Assembly: GCA_963377175.1 (NCBI GenBank)
Contig: CAUJNA010003505.1
Location: 573,331 to 637,330 of the forward strand
Length of the DNA: 64,000 bases
Source: Effrenium voratum
Lineage: Eukaryota; Sar; Dinophyceae; Suessiales; Symbiodiniaceae
Direction: 5' to 3'
Positions 55,846 through 64,000 of the stretch are shown piece by piece; positions within the stretch are counted from its first letter, which is position 1; each line of letters starts with the position of its first letter. Below the pieces are notes generated by a model. It searched no databases, was not told the origin of the DNA, and saw nothing but the letters and a program-made list of their open reading frames with translations. The translations under genes were made by a program, and so were the position numbers.

Positions 55846-55951
55846 CGCGAGGTCCTTGAAGATGCAACCCTACGCAAACCTGTGGTCTTTGTGCTGGGAG
55901 ATCCTTTTCTTCGGCTCCATCGTGACCATCTTCGTGGAAGAGCTCTGGGAG
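55846..55951 (+). CDS. Polycystin-like channel: second membrane helix
   Basis: After acceptor CTTATTGTCACAG the frame reads ARSLKMQPYANLWSLCWEIL then FFGSIVTIFVEELWE. This is the polycystin S1-like helix, in which a membrane span with an internal W/C-E-I is followed by the acidic V-E-E-I/L-x-E end (human PKD2: Y-Y-V-V-E-E-I-L-E-I). G/C-ended codons. The exon ends at GAG followed by GTCTCC. Joined in phase to exon 54975-55136 when its second donor is used. Confidence 0.7.
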
Positions 55952-55973
55952 GTCTCCTCCAGAAACATGGCAG

Positions 55974-56033
55974 AACATCGTTGCCAGTTTCCGGGACGAT
56001 GGGGATTCCCTGACCACCATTGAAACCATGGAG
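55974..56033 (+). CDS. Coding segment 22 bases after the helix exon, shifted frame
   Basis: Starting after AAACATGGCAG the frame NIVASFRDDGDSLTTIETME is strongly coding-like and ends before GTTCTAG. It is in phase with the preceding exon only if the 22 bases 55952-55973 (GTCTCC...GGCAG) are removed; read straight through, the upstream frame stops at 56021. It is either a separate exon after a very short intron or a sign of a frameshift. Confidence 0.45.
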
Positions 56034-56437
56034 GTTCTAGCCGGCATTGCTTACCTTTGACGTTTCATCATCTAGCTTAGGTCAACCGTCAGTATTTGAC
56101 TCGGTCAAAACCTAGGGAGGAAGGGTCATGTCTCATAATGCCCACAACTCGCCGACAGGCGATCCGCGAGGCCCAAACAGACAGCCAGGCAGCGTATCCC
56201 GACAGACAATTTCAGGTAGACAAACAGACAGGCAGATTGCAGACTAAACAAACACAAGGGCAAGCAACCGCGCAGCCCAACAGAACACAAAAGCAAAACT
56301 TAAAATAAGCACACCAAGCAACCAAGCCTTTTTCTTGGCACCCAGCGCCTTCCGGAGCTCACACTGTGTCTGTGCGTCTGTGGAAATGCCTTCAGAGGTT
56401 GGATCAATAGATTTCAACAGGATGTCTCTACAGGCGA

Positions 56438-56438
56438 A

Positions 56439-56531
<93 letters not shown>
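56438..56531. repeat. (GCTT)n microsatellite
   Basis: About 23 uninterrupted GCTT units; the opposite-strand equivalent of the block at 26438-26967. Confidence 0.97.
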
Positions 56532-56532
<1 letters not shown>

Positions 56533-56902
56533 TGCGTGCTTCCTTGCTTGCTTTTGTGTGTGTGTGTGCGCCGCCTAGCGGAATAGGTCAATTCCTTGTT
56601 TCCACATGGCCACCCACAAAAAAACACCCTGCAACGCAAGAAGGTCGTGTATTGAATTTGCCCTCCTCTTTCTCGCTTCGTGAGGGAATTGCGCCACACC
56701 GTCGCAGCTTGTTGGTCTACCACTACAGTGGTATTCCCAAAAAGCATCAAGTCCAGATACTTGGAAAGTCAGTTTCAGACACGGCCATCCGACTTGCTGG
56801 CAACCAGCGTCTTCGGGTTGGTTTGATGCAACCAAAAAGAAGACCACAATTCTCGGTCTCGCCCTATTTGGACGTACCTAGTGTCTCGAAACAAAGGCCT
56901 CA

Positions 56903-56995
56903 GTTCGGACGGTCCCGAGGCCTTTGCGCGGCTTCGTCGCGGGGGCGTTGCCGCTGCTTTTACTTCCTCAGGCGAGCGAGAGACTCGCAGCTTGG
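56903..56995 (+). CDS. Candidate exon, unknown protein
   Basis: After acceptor AAAGGCCTCAG one frame reads SDGPEAFARLRRGGVAAAFT then SSGERETRSLG, with many G-starting codons. Another plus frame (LRGFVAGALPLLLL) and minus frames are also open. It lies between polycystin helix exons and might be a cytoplasmic insert. Confidence 0.3.
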
Positions 56996-57455
56996 GTGTG
57001 TCTAACATCCGGGACCCCCAAAATGGGTGGGTCTCCTTTGGTATCCCTTCAAACCGACCCCAAAAGCGTACCCTCAAAAAATCATATATAGAAGATATGT
57101 CATAGAGTTCAGCTAAGCAATGACAAGATTACTCTCAAGTGATCATGATTGGTTTATACACCCCATGCTATTGGCTCAGTACAGTACACGTACAGAATGC
57201 GTATAAGATACGGAATGCAATCTACAGAATATATCTTCAATCATGGCACCTCTCTGGCAACTCTCTGGCGTCCCCCATTTGGCGCTCGTCGAATTGGAAC
57301 ATTGTATGACTCAAGCGTGTAGGAAGGTGTCTCTTCAGGCCCCGATTGCTTGAGTACACTGTTTGCGTTTGTTTTGGTTTTTGAAACGATCGTACCTGCT
57401 ATGAACAAACAAGCCGGAACGAGCGTCCCGCACCGAGGGAGACACGATACGCATA

Positions 57456-57525
57456 TGTGTGAACAATTATACATATATATATATATAGATAAAAAAACAC
57501 ATAAGACACACACACACACACATCT
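57456..57525. repeat. (AT)n and (CA)n microsatellites
   Basis: CATATATATATATATAG near 57472 and CACACACACACA near 57510, in an intron of the channel gene. Confidence 0.9.
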
Positions 57526-57640
57526 CCTCATATTTTGTTTGCCAGAGTGTGAGATGGGGACGCAGGGCTACGTGAGATTTCGGCAGCCAGCTGGCGTTCT
57601 GGGCCGCCTGGGGTATGGGGTATGGGGTATGCCTCTGCAG

Positions 57641-57705
57641 GAGCTATTTCACCGTGTGGAACCTTGTGGACTGGACCTCCATCGCCATCGCCTTTACCCT
57701 GTTAG
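57641..57705 (+). CDS. Polycystin-like channel: Y-F-x-x-W-N-x-x-D helix
   Basis: After acceptor TATGCCTCTGCAG: SYFTVWNLVDWTSIAIAFTL. The Y-F-x-x-(F)W-N-x-x-D start of the S2-S3 region is the most diagnostic motif of polycystins (human PKD2: Y-F-R-S-F-W-N-C-L-D). It is followed by a membrane helix. The donor is GT or GC near GTTAGGCG. Later parts of the channel (S4-S6 and pore) were not found in the window and may lie beyond 58 kb. Confidence 0.65.
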
Positions 57706-58714
57706 GCGCGGGAGAGCGGGGGCGGGGACGGGGATCCGAAGCTGTACGGGTTGTTGTTTGTTTTTTTCTCCAGAAATCCAATCAGAAAATGTGTTTTGGT
57801 GGGAAAATGTTGGGAAATCTACATGAGTTAATGGTTGACCCGAAGTGAGTAGACATCCAGTCCAGCATGCCCTGACTCAATTGTGGAAATTATTCTAGCA
57901 GTTCCTCAGCTGGAAACGTGGGACTAAGACCAGGTGTTGAATCAACGTGCCCTGGCCACCATGAAATGAAAGGGGCGCCAAACCGACAAGGGTCAAGCAA
58001 TTTGTGTCTAAATCTAGGAGGGCATCCTCCGGGTCACTTCCTGGAAATGGATCTAACTGCCAAAGCAATTCAGAACTAGATTTGCACCTTTTGAAGTAGT
58101 GTTGCCACAAAGCATTGTCTCTAAAGAATGCTGATTTGGTCACTTCCTCGGTAGATTTGCACCGTGTGAAGTAGTGTTGGCACACAACACTGTCTGTAAA
58201 GCAAGCTGACGCTTGTCACTTCCTGGAAATGGATCCAAAGGCAACAGCAATTGAACATTGTCCCTTTTAAAGTGCTATTGCCAGCAGTCAAAACTGCCCG
58301 TACATAAAGCTAAGCTGCAAATGGATCAAATACAAAAGCATTTCAATCATAGATGTTAACACCTTTTGAAGTAGTCATGCTGCCAGCCGTTGGCCCTGAG
58401 TAAATCTAATGATTGGAGCCACTTCCTGGAATTCGAGCACAAAAGCACTCCACAAAAGTTGTGCCTGTTTCAAACTGCATTGCAAGAAAAGACTGTCCCT
58501 AAACCAAGCCGAAGTAGTATGGCCAAGCTTCCTGGGAGCTGGTCCACTTCACAAGTTGTATTGTCAAAAACCCACTTCTAGGCCGCTTGCTGAATGAATC
58601 CTGCTAAAAAAGCTGGTCAAAAGTAACCTTGGACTATTATCCGTTTCAAAGTAGTCTGCCCGGAATCTGACCGTAGTACAGAACAATTGAATTGTAGTAT
58701 TGTTTGAGCTCCAG

Positions 58715-58920
58715 TTTCCGCACCCCAACTTCAAAACATAAAGTCACTTCGGATAATCTGGACAAAATCGCTCGAACCAGAAATTCTGGGCGAGCTCCTA
58801 GCGATTCCACGCGGCTTCCGAATCTGCGCGGTTCGAGAAGACACAGAGCTGCTCCAAGCGAAGCGGAAGCGAGCACTTCCGGTTTCGGCTTGCCGGATGT
58901 TCCGTTTGCAAACTCGCTGA
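58715..58920 (+). CDS. Exon island, unknown protein
   Basis: After acceptor GTTTGAGCTCCAG the frame reads SAPQLQNIKSLRIIWTKSLE, then PEILGELLAIPRGFRICAVR and EDTELLQAKRKRALPV, and stops at TGA 58918-58920. A second plus frame is better near the end (SVCKLAEMFHVPVHC), so a splice site may lie inside. It could follow the channel gene on the same strand, though no channel motif is seen. Confidence 0.45.
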
Positions 58921-59075
58921 GATGTTCCACGTGCCAGTGCACTGCAGGGGTACTTGGACAGCCATGCTATGAGGGCCGGAGCTTCGTGAAGGGCTCTCTT
59001 TGTGCCGCTTGGTTCCAAGCTGCAAGCCACGATGCGCAGCCTACGCGCTGCGACTGACCTGGTTTTTGCCGCCAG

Positions 59076-59273
59076 AGATCTCGGCTGTCATTTCGCACCA
59101 GTCATTGCACCCTTGATCGCAGCAGGCTTCAAACTGTCCCTTGGAGGTGGCTAGGTCAAAGCGTGGACCAGTTTAATGGCTTTAGGATGGGAGTGTTCGT
59201 CGACAGAGTCCCAGGCATTCTCGTGATTCCGCACCAAGAATTCTACCCTAACCGTCCTGGCCCTGTTTTCCCC
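59076..59273 (+). CDS. Internal exon, unknown protein, 66 codons
   Basis: After acceptor GGTTTTTGCCGCCAG: RSRLSFRTSHCTLDRSRLQT, then VPWRWLGQSVDQFNGFRMG and VFVDRVPGILVIPHQEFYPN, to a GT donor (TTTTCCCC then GTGGGT). The second half is the more convincing, beta-like and ending in a Pro-rich turn. Another frame in the first half (DLGCHFAPVIAPLIAAGFKL) also looks coding, so the start may differ. Function unknown. Confidence 0.45.
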
Positions 59274-60075
59274 GTGGGTTGACACATGACTCCAGGAACA
59301 CACTCAGCGCGTTGTCGGACGTGTTCCCCCCCTGAAAGATGGACTGTGACAGGGGAGAGAGGGGGTGCGAGGGCTTAGTTATTTTCAGGATGGCGTCGCA
59401 CGGAAACATCGGGGAATCATCGGAAGGCCCGACATTTGCCATTTGTGGAGCTACTTGAGACGCATTGGGTCCTTTGAGCTGGTTCCGTTCACCACCTGTC
59501 CCGTTCGAGGAGCGAATATCTTCAAGCAATGCAGGACATGGTTGTGCAGTTTCGCAATGCAGGGCTTCCACAAAAACACGATGACTGCACTCCCTCAGAC
59601 TAACATGGAAGCTGTTAGAGGCCTCGAATGGAACCAAGTCTTCCAAAGGGGGAGCTTCCACATTAGTCTGGGGGAGATTAGCGAGGCCGAACCCAACACA
59701 GAGCTTTTGTTGGTTTGGATCTCTCGGCTTCTCGCAGGCATGTGGATCATGAGCCTGTTTGCCCGATCGGACCTCCAGGCAAGCGGGCTTATCGCATTGC
59801 ATGTGCCAAGCCATGGCCAGTTTCACGGGCGGTTCCACGTTTCTATAGGTGTGGCGATGTCAGCAGAACCAAAAGTCAACGGCGCTGTTCAGGTTGTAAT
59901 TTGCAAGCAGCGAGGCGACCAGGCCTCGAAGTGTGGCCGCAATGTGATACTTCTCACAAATCTCACAGTGGTGGGTTTTGTGTTTGTCGGGGTGATGGCA
60001 ACACGTAGCCATTTTCCAAACGTTTTTGAGTTTGCCGGGGTTCATCCAGACCATGCAGCAGGCCACTTCCCCTGA
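59248..60075. other. Region open on both strands (196 and 236 codons)
   Basis: A minus frame covers 59248-59838 and a plus frame 59365-60075. Both run through the hairpin element at 59590-59676, so neither is likely to be one intact exon. Plausible exon pieces are plus AEPKVNGAVQVVICKQRGDQ (59860) and minus KHKTHHCEICEKYHIAATLR (59990-59930), the latter with a Cys/His cluster. Unresolved. Confidence 0.3.
59590..59676. repeat. Inverted-repeat element, 24-bp arms
   Basis: The left arm 59590-59613 (contains CTCAGACTAACATGGAAGCT) and the right arm 59653-59676 are inverse copies with three mismatches; the loop is 39 bp. A further arm copy is at 2081-2104. Confidence 0.75.
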
Positions 60076-60079
60076 TTAG

Positions 60080-60950
60080 ATTTAGATGTCTCCTTACTCT
60101 TGCAGCGGCGTGAGTGGCATTGGAAGAGGGAAGATGGCGACGGTCGAAGTCTATTCTAAGGATTTGAGTTTCCGGTGGCAGCCAAGGATTCTAGACGGGA
60201 AAATGGCTGTTCAAGCAAGGCTGGCAAGTTATTCACCCAGTCACGCATTAGAGGCTTCCCCAAGTCTAAGCCACCAAAGGTTCCAACCATGCTGGCCAAA
60301 GCTTGGTTGCTTTTTGGTTGGACCGAGCTAACATTTGAACGTTGTGGATCCTTTTGGAGAATTGGACAAACTTCCCACTACGGTGCCGTAGCTAGAATAA
60401 AACAATCACTTTGCGTGAAAACCAAAAGCAAGGAGCAACTCCCTCGTCCCTCAGGGACGGTTTGGATCGGCGGACAATTGGAAACGGTAGCATGCCCACC
60501 GCTAGCAGTGTTCATCCAAACCGCGCAGTGTTTTGGGTCATTGACTTTACAGGACATCTGCTCCCCCCCCTCTCAAATAATTCGGCGCCAAACAAAGGAA
60601 AGCGCCCAATCGTTTGAGTCTTTGTAGTAGCTCGTTTGTCAAAGGGGTGTGAAATTTGTGACAATTGGCTCTCTCGCACCACGCTTGAGAGGGAAAGCAA
60701 AGGGAAAACCGCCTTGTGGTGGATCCCATATCCCACAGATAGCGGCAACGTTTCCTCCCGCGGAGTGAATAATTTTGCCTGTGAGGGTGCTCCTGTAGGA
60801 AAAGGGGTTTGACGAGTTTTACGCGTGTTCCCCTAAAACTGGACTTTTTCGGTGGATGGGTAAGACAGATCATCTAAGAGAGCAGTTTTTGGCGAAGTTT
60901 CTCCCCCAATTCTCAGGCAACACTCCGGGCTCGGACCTCCATGCCGCCAT
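60080..60950. other. No gene recognised
   Basis: A 150-codon plus frame (60175-60627) and a 108-codon minus frame (60547-60873) cross here without codon bias or splice logic. I see nothing I can support. Confidence 0.35.
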
Positions 60951-61147
60951 GTAGATAATTTTGAGGAGACCCCAATTCCTCCCCGTGAAGGGGTCATTGT
61001 CTCGGCGTCATGGTTCGCAGTATGTTGAAACAGGATGCTTCTGCCTGACGTGCAAGCTATCACATCCCGGAATAGGTCCCGAGGACCTTTCATCAGGTTC
61101 AGGGTCCTTGGGATACATTTGGGCCAGTCAAAGGCCTTTTTTCCAAG

Positions 61148-61225
61148 CTGATTTGGAGGGTTTTAAGCAGCTGGTGTTCAAGATATATCTTTCTACCGGA
61201 CCCCAGTTCGACAATCGCCGCTTTG
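61148..61225 (+). CDS. Exon island, strand not fully resolved
   Basis: Plus: acceptor TTTTTTCCAAG, DLEGFKQLVFKIYLSTGPQF then DNRRF, GT donor (CTTTG then GTCTCG); both lysines AAG. Minus: FDDVLAQDILFRGFRETKAA then IVELGSGRKIYLEHQLLK over 61280-61150, also convincing but with mostly AAA lysine. The D-L-x-G-F...F-G spacing superficially resembles the S5 segment of polycystins, but the segment is too polar for a membrane helix. Confidence 0.4.
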
Positions 61226-61562
61226 GTCTCGCGGAATCCGCGGAATAGGATGTCCTGGGCCAAAACATCGTCGAATGTGGATCGGGGGGCAGCAACTGTG
61301 AGTCGCTCACCGGTGGCTCGGCGGATCAATCATGATCAGACCAGCTTGGCAGCCAGGGTCTGTCGTTTTTTTCAGGCTCGGTATGTTTTAAGAGGCAACC
61401 AAAAGGGACACCGAAATCTGTTTGAGCTTTGGTGTCGCTGTTTTGGCACATGCCGAGTTTGGTTGATTTTGGTTGAACCGGTTGAACTGGCCCCTCCTTG
61501 GAGCAATCACATATTCTTCAAGTGCCTTCTAAGGAGGTACTGTTACCCTGCTTTGCCCGAAG

Positions 61563-61678
61563 ACCAGCGGAGGCTTGGATCCTCTGGGAACAGGTCCACA
61601 GATTCGGAGATGTTTCATCGAGTGGCGACAGCACATAAACTGTCCACGCTGTCCCAGAGCTTTGCCGAAGACAGCTGA
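61563..61678 (+). CDS. C-terminal exon, Ser/Thr-rich
   Basis: After acceptor TTTGCCCGAAG: QRRLGSSGNRSTDSEMFHRV then ATAHKLSTLSQSFAEDS and TGA at 61676-61678. The ending looks like a regulated cytoplasmic tail. Same strand as the island at 61148. Family unknown. Confidence 0.45.
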
Positions 61679-62194
61679 GAGCAAACAAGCTGCACGGAGT
61701 GAAGTTCCTCCCTAGGATGGTTTCTGAACGGTTCTGTGCTTGAGTACAATTTGGATTTACAGGCTTAGTCAGGGTTTTTTTAGACAGAGTTCTACTCCCA
61801 GACCTTCAGTGGTGCGCTGTTGCGATTCCTTTGGAGAGGGTTCCTGTGGGAACTCAAAAACCGAAAAGAAGGACGCCCTTGTTTCTCATGAACATCCACT
61901 AAACGTGCGGGTACCCCTACCGGCGGGTAACCCTAAACTTGGCGGTTCCCAGCCAGACCCTTAGACTTTTAGCGTTTTAGGGTTTCGAGGGATGTATGAC
62001 ATACCAAGGGACCCACGAACCACTGCGCGGCTAAATACAGACCAGAATGAAGCATGTTTGGTGTTGGTTGGGCTGATAGATGAAATCCAGTTCAACCCAG
62101 CTGGGACAGGCCTATGAGCAGCAAAATGTCCTTCATCCAGTCACTTGCCCAAAGCCGACCTTTTTGACATGTTTGGTTTTCATACTGTGGACGC

Positions 62195-62336
62195 GCGAGA
62201 ACCTGCAGCGCCTAAGAAACCCTGAAATCCTGATTCCCCAGTACATGCCAACAAACTATGGTTTGACATGGTTTCCAAGTGGTGCGAAATGGATTTCGTC
62301 TTTCGTATCATTGACCCCGGATTGATTGACGCCAGT
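62195..62336 (+). repeat. Copy 3 of the three-copy ~100-bp family, possibly with an exon
   Basis: AACCTGCAGCGCCTAAGAAA ... TTTCCAAGTGGTGCGAAATGG is related to 11665-11770 and 48780-48885. In one frame the tail reads NKLWFDMVSKWCEMDFVFRI then IDPGLIDAS. The other copies read QKWCEM and PKWCDLDFV at the same place, so a shared short coding motif is possible. Confidence 0.5.
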
Positions 62337-62438
62337 TAGTTAATGGAGGTGCCCCTGGGTTTAGTGGGGAATCCTCACTTTTGGAGGGGAACACCCCCAT
62401 CCCAATAAACTGGGTTGATGTACTAGGGTGAACATTAT
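62306..62438. mobile_element. 133-bp foldback element, copy B
   Basis: The outer arms match copy A (53748-53887) in the same orientation: AATAAACTGGGTTGATG on the right. The centre, CCTGGGTTTAGTGGGGAATC ... CTTTTGGAGGGGA, matches the reverse complement of the centre of copy A. Confidence 0.65.
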
Positions 62439-62474
62439 GTTGTCATGAACCCCTAAGCGGGGGGCTATGGGGAG

Positions 62475-62550
62475 GGGGGGCTATCCTTTGTTAAACCCTC
62501 AATAAGGCCTTATCCTTGGCTTATCCTCTTTTCCAGGGATAGCACCCCCC
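62475..62550. repeat. Inverted repeat GGGGGGCTATCC / GGGATAGCACCCCCC
   Basis: Arms of about 13 bases around a 50-base pyrimidine-rich centre (AATAAGGCCTTATCC is itself a palindrome). It directly follows the foldback element. Confidence 0.6.
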
Positions 62551-62816
62551 CATGCCCTAGGAGTCCATGATGTTGTCAAGGTTCCAAACGGTTGAGGACC
62601 GAGTCTAAGGCGATCTGCTGGCCTCCGCCGTTTCCACTGGGACCCTCGTGGGCAGGACCAGCCTGGCATCCAGCCTCAAGTGGGGGGACATCGAGTGTGG
62701 ACGCAACATATGCGCAATTGCATATGCATACATATAGTAGTATATGCACATGTAAATGTGTATGTGTATGTGGAAGGCTTCCCCCGCAGGGCCCAGCTTT
62801 TCACAAAGAACACAAT

Positions 62817-63260
62817 ATATATATATATATATACATACATTTATACGTACATACATGCATACATACATACGTACGTACGTACGTACTTACGTACATACAT
62901 ACATACATACATACATACATACATACATACATACATACGTACATACATACATATACATACATACATGCATGCATGCATGCATGCATGCATGCATGCAGGC
63001 ATTACATATATACATGCATGCATGCATGCATACACTACACACATACATACATACATACATACATACATACATACATACATACATACATACATACATACAT
63101 ACATACATACATACATACATACATACATACATACATACATACATACATACATACATACATACATGCATGCATGCATGCATACATACATAGATACATAGAT
63201 ACATAGATACATAGATACATACATAGATACATACATACATACATACATACATACATGCAT
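62817..63260. repeat. (ACAT)n block with ACGT and ATGC sub-blocks
   Basis: About 440 bp of tetranucleotides: ATATAT, then ACAT, ACGT (62869-62895), ACAT, ATGC (62967-62995), ACAT, ATGC, GATACATA. Tyr/Ile/His and Cys/Met/Val frames are artefacts. Confidence 0.97.
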
Positions 63261-63299
63261 GTACATGGGGAGAGCGAGCCATAGAGAGAAAGAGAGAGA

Positions 63300-64000
63300 T
63301 GCGCATGCATAACACCGTAAAGAACCGGCTTTCCACACGGGCCCTGATGGAATTCAACATTAAGGTCCCTTCAAGGCCCGCAAAGAGCAACCACATTTGT
63401 TAGGCCCTCGGATTTTGAGAACCACCCATGTGCTCAAGCACACTTACATACTTTCACGCGCAGGCACACACATGTGAAATAGAGCGGCGACACATTTGAG
63501 GCCCCAGGGTCGTCTGAAGTGCGGCAAGCACGCTCCAAGCTTCCAAACCGGAAACCGCAAGATGCTGCCAACCTTCGAACGCTTCGGAGCATGGGTGACG
63601 CAACGTGCATGATCAAGATGACAAATATTGGTTGAAAAGCAGTGGAATGACTCAATATTCGGCGTGTCAACTCAAGTAAGGGTTATTGTCATTGAAAGGT
63701 AGCACTGTTTTAAAGGATGTTACGTGTGCAGCGGAACGGCAGTCATTGAGTGGTCCCAAGAGAATCGGTTCTTTCGGGCATCTCGGGTTCAGAGAGTGGA
63801 TACACTACCTGCGCCATCACTTGCCAATTTGATATGCCGTTTCTTGGAGATGAACACATTGTGGAGCTGTTTTAACCTGAAGTCGGGATGGTTGCAAAGG
63901 TAAATTCGGCTTCTTTCAGGACCGACTGCCAAATGGTTCAACTCTGTGATTTTGGAAACGTCCCAGGTGTTTATCAAGTGTTGAAACAAATAACTGAAGG
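63300..64000. other. No gene recognised
   Basis: Unique sequence with short frames only. A minus frame at 63434-63670 contains LRSVRRLAASCGFRFGSLER, which might be an exon, but splice sites are unclear. Confidence 0.35.

Noticed and set aside
59365..60075. 236-codon plus frame as a single-exon gene
   Set aside because: It reads through a perfect-type hairpin element and is mirrored by a long minus-strand frame.
61148..61225. S5 membrane segment of the polycystin
   Set aside because: Spacing of D-L-x-G-F...F-G is suggestive, but the peptide is polar (K, Q, K, D, N, R, R) and cannot be a membrane helix.
62592..63396. Tyr/Ile/His/Thr and Met/Tyr/Val/Cys frames, up to 204 codons
   Set aside because: Translation of the ACAT array.

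Overview
This is eukaryotic nuclear DNA, and I think it comes from a dinoflagellate. There are no operons, Shine-Dalgarno sites or long bacterial-type genes. Coding sequence appears as short islands of about 50 to 260 bases with lysine mostly AAG and many G/C third positions, separated by introns of about 60 to 4000 bases. Several exon joins only keep frame if the intron starts with GC or GA instead of GT, which is known for dinoflagellates. Microsatellites and G-runs are abundant, plant-type TTTAGGG-like telomeric repeats lie inside a satellite, and dispersed hairpin elements sit in introns. A member of the Suessiales or a related lineage is a guess. I saw no rRNA or tRNA gene and no intact spliced-leader gene.

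Layout. 1-660: CA/CCCA/CCCG repeats with a 225-bp tandem duplication. 1-25 kb: many small exon islands on both strands. They include a possible three-exon gene of 98 residues (5411-6019), a protein kinase fragment (around 13.1 kb), a multi-exon gene of unknown function (18.5-20.0 kb), a minus-strand two-exon fragment with a GA-AG intron (22.2-22.5 kb) and the 3' end of a gene with a glycine run (24.35-24.64 kb). 23.4-23.9, 26.4-27.0 and 27.2-29.3 kb: GT, AAGC and CAACAGCCC repeat blocks; the last is a satellite with a 308-bp higher-order unit and telomere-like blocks. 30-42 kb: scattered exons on both strands and a GATA-rich block.

42.8-57.7 kb (+): the best recognised gene, a polycystin (PKD2/TRPP)-like cation channel split into many exons. 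Recognisable parts run in the expected order: first membrane helix, the conserved start of the extracellular domain, its last strands with the W-L-x4-T...Y-N pattern, the second membrane helix with its acidic tail, and the Y-F-x-x-W-N-x-x-D helix. 58-62 kb: further exon islands, hairpin elements and a region open on both strands. 62.8-63.3 kb: an ACAT repeat block.

The most unusual content is (i) recurrent intron-borne elements whose ends coincide with splice sites, several with long inverted repeats, and (ii) the GC/GA donors that the polycystin alignment supports independently. All exon calls come from reading frame, codon choice, splice signals and phase; no transcript or database was available.
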